A DNA stretch of 64,000 bases, taken from contig CANJKZ010000264.1 in assembly GCA_947471745.1 (NCBI GenBank), positions 2,138,501 to 2,202,500 of the forward strand, given 5' to 3'. The DNA comes from Closterium sp. Naga37s-1 (taxonomy: Eukaryota; Streptophyta; Zygnematophyceae; Desmidiales; Closteriaceae). Below are positions 48,315-56,900 of the stretch, one piece after another. The notes below the pieces were generated by a model. The model had not been told where the DNA came from and did not search any database. It saw only the letters and a program-made list of their open reading frames with translations. The position numbers and the translations under genes were made by a program. Position 1 is the stretch's first letter. Every line of letters begins with the position of its first letter.

Positions 48315-49332
48315 TGTTATAGTCTGCAGTCCACTTAGGGGTCGCGGATGCCCATGAAACCGCCTAAGCAGAATCTGACGTCTTCAAACCGCCTCTGTTC
48401 AAAACGCCGTCACGATCAGCTCCGAGAACATACAAGGCTGAAACTTGGACAGCGGTTAGCCTTAGGTGTCTGCTTTCCAACGGTATATTACTTGCTATTA
48501 TCAGAGGTGTGTGCACTACGCAGTGAACGAAAACGTAAGCTCGGCTGAAAAAACGTGTATTCTCATTGATGCAAGGAAGAGGTGAGTACAACATTGCCTA
48601 GGGGACTCATAAGGGGTTGGGTCATCCTGGGAACTCAGAGAAGGTTGAGTCCTAGGGGAGAAAGGCTAGAGAAGAATGGGAAACGTCCTAGCTAGGTCAG
48701 CAAAGCCAACCACACTTGGATGTTCAGAGCTGTACTCAAGGCTACCAATAGTGAGTCAAGCCAACATGAGTCAGCTTGTCTTCCCACTTGCACCCTCTTG
48801 CAAGTTGCTTCCAAGAAGACCACACTTCTCAAAAGGAGGGTTGTAGAGTCCCACTTGACCACCTGTACTTCTTGTCTCATTCTCTGTCCCTGCACCATTG
48901 GCATGACAACAATGAAAGGGTGGCAAGGGAAATGCTGCCAACAGTGCACCATGACTACGGAACAGTGAATTTCGGCAGCTGTCACGCAATGCTCAGATGT
49001 TGGATCGTTCTGAAACTTGGTGACCACTTGCACAGCGGGGCAAAGGACTTCCAGACCGAATTTCAGACCAATCAGATCTCGGTAGACGAGTCAGCAGCCG
49101 AAATGGTGAACTCGGGTGTTACCAAAAAGGAGTAACACACACTTCCGGGATGCCATAAGTCTTGAAACATAAAATGTTGTTATGCCTTGGTAACTGCTTC
49201 AAAAACTCTGAGACTTTGAGGGTTTGAAGAAAACGTGTTGAACAACCTCCCCACAAAATTCCAGAAGCTGAGCAGGCTTGTAGGCCGAATGGGAGTGCGA
49301 TGACCGTGCCACTGTAATGTGTTGGCACAACA
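48315..49332 (-). repeat. 5' LTR of C2 (1018 bp)
   Basis: Partner of 42593-43610; contains the element's promoter on the minus strand by analogy with the family. Ends next to target duplication TCCAC. Confidence 0.95.
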
Positions 49333-50266
49333 TCCACCACCGCTGCCGCTGCCTCCACCACCTCCACCACCTCCACCACCTCCACTGAAGCCCCCACTCC
49401 CAGCACCACCCCCACCTCCACCGCCACCTCCTCCACCGCCTCCGCCGCCGCCCCCGCCGTCCCCTCCACCACCCTTGCTCCCCTTGCCCTTGCTGTTGCG
49501 GCGCCTCCCACTGGGAGCAGACGCAGTCCCGACCTCCTCAGTGCCAACAAGGTCGATAGCAGCAGCAGAAGCAACAAAGGGGAGAAGGGGGACAGGGGAA
49601 CACCCCTCAAAGAAAGGGGTGCGACGGTCGCCGCGAGAAGCACCTACAGCTAAGATACTCTTCTCAGCTGCAGCTAGGCGCTCCTCTAGCAGGTCGACAG
49701 TGAGCTCGGTGGGGCAAAGGGAGAGAAAGTGGTCCCTGACTGAAGCAAGGGAGTCAGGGAGGCGGGTGACTATGTAGTAAAGGGTGATGTACATGGGGGG
49801 GGGGGTTCTTGGCACAGAACTCAGTGGGAAGGGCAGCGCGGTAGCGGGCGTCACTAGTGCAGAGGTGAGCAATGAGGTCAGCGAATGTGGCAAAGGCGGC
49901 AAGATCAGGGAAAAGGTACGGCAGCATGAGGCGGCTGAGGGCAGCAGTGGCAGGGGAGGAGTAGCGCGCAACTACAGCGTCGTACAAAGACTGAGCAGTC
50001 TTGTACTGGCCAAAATGCGCTCGCTCAGCAGGCGGCAGGTGACTACGAACAGCAAGACGAGCAACAGCGTCACGAGTGGTCCACTGCGAGCGAACCGTAC
50101 TGTCAGCAGTGGCAGCAGGTGCAGTAAAGACACTGGACGTGTGATCGAAAAGGGATACTCCATCCCTAGAGTCACACTGAAGAAAGAGCTGCAGATCGTC
50201 AACCCACACGTCAAAGTCAACTGCACGTCCCTCAGCATCAAAGGTGAGAACAGTAGGGCTAGCCAT

Positions 50267-51163
50267 AGCAGCAGTAGCAGCGGTAGCAGCAGAGGCAGTA
50301 GGGCAGGCAGGGCAGTGCGGCTCAGTAGGGCGGCGCGGCTCGGTAGGGCGGCGCGGCTCAGTAGGGCGGCGCGGCTCAGCAGTGCGGCGCGGCTCGGCTG
50401 GGCGGCGCGGCTCGGCAACTAGCGGCGTGGCGCAGCAGGGCGGCGCGGGTGCTTACCAGGGGCGGGTGCAGGGCCGGGCCGTGACAGGAGGGGCCGCGAT
50501 AGCTGGGGCCGCGTCAGCAGGGGCCGCGACAGCAGGGGCCGCGCCAGTAGGGGCGGCGACGGTAGGGGCCGCGACAGCAGGGGCCGCGACAGCAGGGGCC
50601 GCGATAGCAGGGGCCGCGTCAGTAGGGGCCGCGGTAGCAGGGGCCGCGATAGCAGGGGCGGCGATGGCAGGGGCCGCGACGGCTTGGGGCCGCAACAGTA
50701 GCAGGGGCCGCAACGGCAGCAGGGGCCGTGACGACAGCAGGGGTCGCAGCGGCAGTAGGGGCCGCGACAGGTGGTGACGGCAGGGCCGCGAGGCAGGGGC
50801 TGCGACGGGCGAGGGCCGCGATAGCAGTAGGGGCCGCGTCGGCAGTAGGGGCCGCGACGGCAGGTGGGGCCGCGACGACAGTAGGGGCCGCAACAGGCAG
50901 TAGGGGCCGTGACGGCAGTTAGGGCCGCGACGGCAGTGGAGCCGCGACAGCAGTAGGGGTCGCGACTGCAGCAGGGGCCGTGACGGGCGGCGACGGCAGG
51001 GCCGCGATGGGCGGCAAAGGGGCCGCGACAGGCGGCGAACAGGGCAGGGCCGCGACTGGCCAGACTAGGGCAGGGCGCAAGGCGCGCTTCGGGCAGGGTA
51101 GGAAAAAAATGTTATGGTGGGCCCTTAAAAACGTTCCCACTAGGGAACCTGCTCAGAATACCA
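50267..51163 (-). repeat. GC-rich minisatellite leader of C1
   Basis: Degenerate array of 15-18-bp units of the type GCAGGGGCCGCGACA / GTAGGGGCCGCGATA between gag and the 5' LTR, with a second type (GGCGCGGCTCAGTAG) nearest gag. No coding content beyond Ala/Gly/Arg repeat translation. Confidence 0.88.
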
Positions 51164-51293
51164 TGTTAGAATGTGAACGAATGAAACATTGAACTAGAAA
51201 GCAGTTGGGTACAAGTAGCAAACCTAGAAATGTTGTACCCTATAAGAACTACCCCACTACAGCCTAAAGAGACTATAGCATATAAGTTTGACA
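51164..51293 (-). repeat. 5' LTR of C1 (130 bp)
   Basis: Partner of the 37297 repeat, followed by CGCAC. Just inside it, the minus strand reads TGGTATTCTGAGCAGG, a variant initiator-Met-tRNA primer site. Confidence 0.93.
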
Positions 51294-51796
51294 CGCACCA
51301 CCAACCGCAGTTGTCGTGAGGTGTCGTTTGCAGTCGGCGACCGTGTCCTTTTGGATAGCCGCAACCTCCGACTGCCACAGGACAGCAAGCTTCGCCCTCG
51401 CTTCATTGGTCCATTCGTCATTGAGCGCGCACTAGGTCCAGTCGCATACCGCCTCCGCCTTCCAGCTCATTTCTGCATGCACCCATCATTCCACGTGTCT
51501 CTCCTTCGGCCTTACACCGATCCCAATGCCACCTTCTCGGGCCATGATCGCACTCCACTGCCACTAGCTGTTGACACCGACGAGCCCGACTACCAGATCC
51601 AGCGCATCCTCCGGCACCGTCGCCGTCTCCAGGGGGGTGTCTCTTTCATCGACTTCTTGGTTCGTTGGCGTGGTTACGACGCAGGAGACGACAGCTGGGT
51701 TCCTTCGTCCTCACTGTCTTTTGACAACGCTTACCTCCAAGCGCACCTTCAGTCTGCAGGCGCCGCGGACGTCGCCTCCTTGGGAGGGGGGTTTAC

Positions 51797-52108
51797 TGTT
51801 CACTTTGAACAATACTTCCCAACCCCATCTTATCCTTATCTTCATAGATTTCCTAGTGCCGCGTGGCACTCTAGCTTTCTTGCATTCTACTTCGTAGTCC
51901 CACGAACTACTTTCTGACATTCGCTCTTGCATGCTATATCAACATTGCTTGTACTTGCCATTATCAACCAATTACTATTCAACTATTACTCAGTTACTTC
52001 TTCGCCTATTTCGCTAAGACTTCCTTAGCCAAAGTCTTCCGCCGCGCTTCATCCTCAATTTAGTCAACCCTGCTATTCTTTAGCGGATTTAGGCCAAGGG
52101 GCCTAACA
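51797..52108 (+). repeat. 3' LTR of gypsy G2 (about 312 bp)
   Basis: Runs from TGTTCACTTTG after a purine tract (GGGAGGGGGG) to GGGGCCTAACA, giving TGTT...AACA ends. Its first 200 or so bases match the left copy at 33419-33632 closely; the right copy is longer, so the exact end is inferred from the terminal motif. No matching target duplication was seen. Confidence 0.65.
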
Positions 52109-52479
52109 AAATTGGTAAACGCTTATGCTACAGTAAGTTATTGTACGCTTCACAGCGGACTTCCGAACCGTACCGTTGTTCTGGAAAAATAATCCAGATG
52201 TTCCACCCCCTAAAAGAGAACTAGTAACAGAACACAGCGAACCTGCCGTTCCGAACACAAACTATTGCCGTCTCTCAAGCCATAGTCCCTCTCGTCCTCA
52301 TCCTCTAACCTCGGGTTGCCCTAGCCTCGCATAGGCCGCGTCGTGAGGTTGTAACCCGGTATCTACACACGAAACTGGCTTCAGTTCTACAACGGAGTGT
52401 ACTAGAAAGCGCGTCGCGATCTGGGAGATATTTGACCACTTAGCGATTATCTGTTAGCCCCGCTGGCGAACGTGTCAGA
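52109..52479 (+). promoter_or_regulatory. Upstream region of RFC3 (promoter and 5' untranslated, inferred)
   Basis: The 371 bases between the end of the gypsy LTR and the RFC3 start codon. It must hold the core promoter and leader unless transcription begins inside the LTR. I saw no clear TATA box and no canonical E2F site (TTTSSCGC), though E2F control is common for replication genes. The short distance means the G2 LTR borders the promoter directly. Confidence 0.45.
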
Positions 52480-53859
52480 ATGCTATGGGTGGACAAGCAC
52501 CGACCAGCCACGCTGGACAAAATCACCGTTCACCGCGACACGGCTTTACAGTTGAAGCAGCTGGTGAGTAGCGCACAGCAGCGCCTATTGCCCGCGTCTC
52601 TGCAGCACCCCTCCCCGCATAGAGGAGATGTTTCTCCCGCGCATTCTCCCGCGCATTCTCCCGCGCATTCTCACGTGCAAGAACCGATTCGGACTCATTG
52701 TCCCACCAGCTTTCCCCTTTCGCCTCCTTCCACCCTCTTCCCGCTCCCAAGGCACACACCAAGTCGCATGCTCCCATCTGCTGCTGTTCGAACAGCAGGC
52801 CCTGCATGCCTCTCCCTTCCAGGATCATCGGTCCACAATACATGTTCGTATCCCCCCCGCTCCCCTCCCCTTTCCTCCTTCCCCCTCTCCCCCCTTTCAA
52901 CCCCCTCTCCCCTCCTCAATCCCCCTTTCCTGCAGGGTCGTACGGGCGATTGCCCTCCCTCATCCGCTGCTGTTCGGCCCGGGCCAAGGCATGAGGGTGC
53001 AGCTTCCTAGTCCCCTCCCCTCCCCTCCCCTCCCCTCCCCCCTTCTCCTCCCCTTCCCAGGCTCGTCGAGCAACTGTAATAAATATCTCGTCTCAGCATC
53101 TTCCCGCCTTCCCTTCCCCCGTCTTCCCCCCCGTTGCAGGTGGAAACAGGCGACTGCCCGCATCTGCTGCTGTTCGGCCCGTTAGGCAACGACACAATAA
53201 TACATGTCTTGTACTCCCTCCCCCCTCCACCCCACACCCTCTTTCTCCCCCCTCCCTTGTGCAGGTGCAAGCGGGTGACTGCCCACATCTGCTGTTCTTC
53301 GGCCCGTCAGGCGCCGGCAAGAAGACGCTCGTGCTCGCACTGCTGCGCGAGATGTTCGGCCCCGGGGCTGATAAGGTGGGGTGGGGGCGGGGGAGGTGGG
53401 GGGGGGGAAGGGGGGGGCTGGGAGGGTTGGAAAAGATGTGGGGAAAGGATGGGAGAGCGGGAGAGCGAGCGGAAGGAGGGAGAGTGAAGCTACCACGTTA
53501 TAAAGGGTTGATGGGAACGCATCATCCCCCAGAAGGAGCGGTGAGCAACTGCTATTGCTTTCGTGTATGTGACAGACAGGAACCGTCAAGCCCTATGTGT
53601 AGGCTTGACATGATCTGTCAGATGTAGGCTTGACGTGTTGGGGGGGAAAGGGGGCAGTGGAGATGGCAGTCTGTTCTGTACACGAGAGGGACACTGTGAA
53701 CTGCCGCCGGTGGTAGTTGTGCTGCGTGTCAGACCTCAACACCTCAACAGCGCCACTCATTTGTGCCCCTATGTTTTGATTTGTGGATGCATTTGTGCTC
53801 ATGCATGTGTTGTGTGTGATTGAGTGTACGTGTGTGTGTGTGTGTGTGTGTGTGCGCGC

Positions 53860-53894
<35 letters not shown>

Positions 53895-53953
53895 CACGCT
53901 TGTGTGTTTGTGTGTGCTTGTGTGTGTGTGTGTGTGTGTGTGCGTGCGTGCGC

Positions 53954-53988
<35 letters not shown>

Positions 53989-56900
53989 CGTGCGCTTGTG
54001 TGTGTGTGTGTGTGTGCGCTTGTGTGTGTGTGTGTGCGCGCGCGCGCACGCACGCTTGTGCGTGCGTGTGTGTGTGTGTGTGTCCAGGTGAAAGTAGAGA
54101 ACAAGCCGTGGAAGATTGAGGTACGCACCACTCGACTGCCCAGCCATGCAGCCTCCCTCGTGTGAGCTCGTGACAGACGCCCCTTTCCCAACGAGCCTCT
54201 TCTGCATGTCTCCCCCAAAGCTACTCACATCTTTTGTCCGCCAGACAATGAATGAAAAACCCAGCAGCCTAACCTGTAGTACTTCCGTAACATCTACTGC
54301 CCTGCTTGGCAGGCGGGCACATTTAATAAGCTAGAGGTGGAACTGACGACAGTGACGAGCAACCACCACGTGGAGCTGAGTCCCAGCGATGCAACCTGTG
54401 GTAACCCGGTTACACTGATTCCCTTGCCTGGCAGGCAGGCACGCGGAAGCTAGAGGTGGAGCTGACGACAGTGGCGAGCAACCACCACGTGGAGCTCAGT
54501 CCCAGCGATGCGGGCTTCCAGGACCGATACGTGGTGCAGGAGATCATCAAGGACATGGCTCGTAATAGACCCATCGGCTCCAAGGGCAACAGAAGCTTCA
54601 AAGGTGCATGTAGTGGTGGCTATCTGTGTGTGGTGGTGCGGGTTGGCTCTGGCTAGTACTGGGGCGGGAGATCATCAAGGACGTGGCTCGTAATAGACCC
54701 ATCGACTCCAAGGGCAACAGAAGCTTTTAAGGGTACGTCATTCGGGGGGGGGGGGGGTGGGGGAGGAGTGGGGGGAAGGGGGGGTGGGGCGTGGGTGGGT
54801 GGGTGGTGTGGTGATGATGGGTGTGGCTCATTGTTGGGGTTGTGGCTCTAGTTGATATTGGGGAGTGGAAGGGAGGGGGGCGTGAGGGTGGTGCACAGCC
54901 GCCCCATCTGTCCTGTTGCTCCTTGCACGCACGCACTCTCGGTGCTGTGCCATTCACCACCCACTTGCCTCTCTCTTCCCATTCTTTTCTTTATCCCTTC
55001 TCCCGTCCATCCTTTCCACCGTCTTCCTCTTTCCCTTCTCTTCATTCCCCCCGCCCGTTCTTTTCTCTCCACTCTCTTCCTCCTTCCCTCTTCTCCTCCC
55101 CCCTCCCCCAAGCAGGGCTGGTGCTTCACAAGGTGGACCATCTGAGCAGGGAGGCACAGCATTGTCTCTTTCCTCTTTCCTGCTCTCTCCACTCTCTCCC
55201 TTCCTCCCTCTCCCTCTCCAACCCCCATTCACCCCCACCCACCCCAAGCAGTGCTGGTGTTGAACGAGGTGGACCATCTGAGCAGGGAGGCACAGCATTG
55301 TCTCTTTCCTCTTTCCTGCTCTCTCCACTCTCTCCCTTCCTCCCTCTCCCTCTCCAACCCCCATTCACCCCCACCCACCCCAAGCAGTGCTGGTGTTGAA
55401 CGAGGTGGACCATCTGAGCAGGGAGGCACAGCATTGTCTCTTTCCTCTTTCCTGCTCTCTCCACTCTCTCCCTTCCTCCCTCTCCCTCTCCAACCCCCAT
55501 TCACCCCCACCCACCCCAAGCAGTGCTGGTGTTGAACGAGGTGGACCATCTGAGCAGGGAGGCACAGCATTGTCTCTTTCCTCTTTCCTGCTCTCTCCAC
55601 TCTCTCCCTTCCTCCCTCTCCCTCTCCAACCCCCATTCACCCCCACCCACCCCAAGCATGCGCTACGGCGCACCATGGAGCGCTACACTGCTGCCTGCCG
55701 CATCGTCATGTGCTGCTCCTCCGCCTCGCAGGTGAGGTGGGGTGGGCAGGTGAGGTGAGGTGCCGCATCGTCACGTGCTGCTCAAGTCAAGAACGCATGC
55801 GCTGCTCCTCCGCCTCGCAGGCGGGCAGTGAGGCGGCAGGTGGGCAGTGAGACGATGTAAGGCTGAAGAACCCCTTATCGTGGGGCAATGCATGGATTCT
55901 GCATGCTTGGCTTGAGTTGACTTGAGCTGGCTCGTTGTTCTTCCTCTCTTGACCGCAGGTGTAGCCTATGCGCACTCGTGATTTTCAATTCGCTGTCTGG
56001 CTTTCCATGCTCATTGGCATCCGTCTGAGTCCACTCAATTGACATTCCGTACTACCATGCTGCCATGCTGCCATGCTGCCGTGCTGCCTTGCCTGCCACC
56101 CCACAGGTCACGGAGGCTCTTCGCTCGCGATGCCTCAACCTCCGCATCGCTGCTCCCTCCCACGACCAGGTGTGACCCTCTTACCCGTGGGCTAGCACCC
56201 TTTTCGTACTTGCACTCACAAGCTCACACTCAACCAAGGCATTCCAGTTGCACTCATGCTGTCCCTTCAATTCCTTAAAGTCCCCACAAGTGTTGGTAAG
56301 GCCCCTGCTCCCTCTATTGCCCATCCCCGTCCTTCCCCCGCAGATCTCCCCTGTCCTTCCCCCGCAGATCTCCCCTGTCCTTCCCCCGCAGATCTCCCCT
56401 GTCCTTCCCCCGCAGATCTCCCCTGTCCTTCCCCCGCAGATCTCCCCTGTCCTTCCCCCGCAGATCTCCCCTGTCCTTCCCCCGCAGATCTCCCCTGTCC
56501 TTCCCCCGCAGATCTCCCCTGTCCTTCCCCCGCAGATCTCCCCTGTCCTTCCCCCGCAGATCTCCCCTGTCCTTCCCCCGCAGATCTCCCCTGTCCTTCC
56601 CCCGCAGATCTCCCCTGTCCTTCCCCCGCAGATCTCCCCTGTCCTTCCCCCGCAGATCTCCCCTGTCCTTCCCCCGCAGATCTCCCCTGTCCTTCCCCCG
56701 CAGATCTCCCCTGTCCTTCCCCCGCAGATCTCCCCTGTCCTTCCCCCGCAGATCTCCCCTGTCCTTCCCCCGCAGATCTCCCCTGTCCTTCCCCCGCAGA
56801 TCTCCCCTGTCCTTCCCCCGCAGATCTCCCCTGTCCTTCCCCCGCAGATCTCCCCTGTCCTTCCCCCGCAGATCTCCCCTGTCCTTCCCCCGCAGATCTC

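Larger units (their letters stand above)
42593..49332 (-). mobile_element. Ty1/copia element C2 (looks whole, nested in C1)
   Basis: Minus-strand copia of 6.7 kb inserted into the Gly-rich gag region of C1, with a perfect 5-bp target duplication TCCAC (42588-42592 and 49333-49337). Its two 1018-bp LTRs (42593-43610 and 48315-49332) show no difference I could find, and the primer site is canonical. One long uninterrupted coding region lies between them. It is unrelated in LTR length and leader to the short-LTR families here, with no minisatellite leader. It looks whole; identical LTRs mean a very recent insertion. Confidence 0.95.
37297..51293 (-). mobile_element. Ty1/copia element C1 (nearly complete, nested in G2)
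   Basis: Minus-strand copia inserted in the G2 integrase region with a perfect 5-bp target duplication CGCAC (37292-37296 and 51294-51298). It has two 130-bp LTRs differing at only a few positions; a minisatellite leader 50267-51163; gag from 50266 (MASPTVLTFDAEGRAV) with a Gly-rich tract, interrupted by C2; then gag end, protease, integrase (HHRLGHPSLPRL, SDRGGEFSSD) and a repetitive linker within 42326-39558; and reverse transcriptase plus RNase H within 39491-37653 (YVLVYVDDLVFAT). A relative of copia A but a separate family by LTR and gag sequence. A small number of breaks besides the C2 insertion; fairly young judged by the LTRs. Confidence 0.93.
33419..52108 (+). mobile_element. Ty3/gypsy chromovirus G2 (broken, split by nested copia C1 and C2)
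   Basis: Plus-strand Ty3/gypsy element whose own DNA is 33419-37296 and 51294-52108; the 14 kb between is copia C1. Parts: left end repeat about 33419-33632; gag from about 33644 (MDETMTVVPDDMGNTL); a degenerate CCHC knuckle near 34570-34610; protease-like region about 34760-35060; reverse transcriptase about 35300-36190 (YLDDILIFSKT, LGFANYYRRF); RNase H about 36230-36700; integrase zinc-binding and core region about 36870-37260 (SCDTCQRTKSSR); and, beyond C1, the integrase C-terminal part with a chromodomain (51350-51780; RLPAHFCMHPSFHVSLLRP, then FLVRWRGYDAGDDSWVP) and the right LTR. Chromodomains mark the chromovirus clade, known to integrate into heterochromatin. Several breaks. Confidence 0.9.

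Noticed and set aside
33414-52113. Target-site duplication for gypsy G2
   Set aside because: Five bases left of the left repeat (TTTAC) do not match those right of the right LTR (AAATT), so the outer limits remain approximate.
52109-52479. E2F site upstream of RFC3
   Set aside because: No TTTSSCGC match was seen in this stretch; GC-rich pieces near 52040 belong to the gypsy LTR.
53140-53210. Copy reading [16 protein letters not shown] as the true exon 2
   Set aside because: It lacks the rest of the Walker A loop (GxxGxGKK), and no in-frame route leads to the downstream exons; the copy at 53265 carries the complete motif and a good donor.
53744-54218. Cys/Val and His/Thr-rich open frames
   Set aside because: Translations of the (GT)n microsatellite in RFC3 intron 2.
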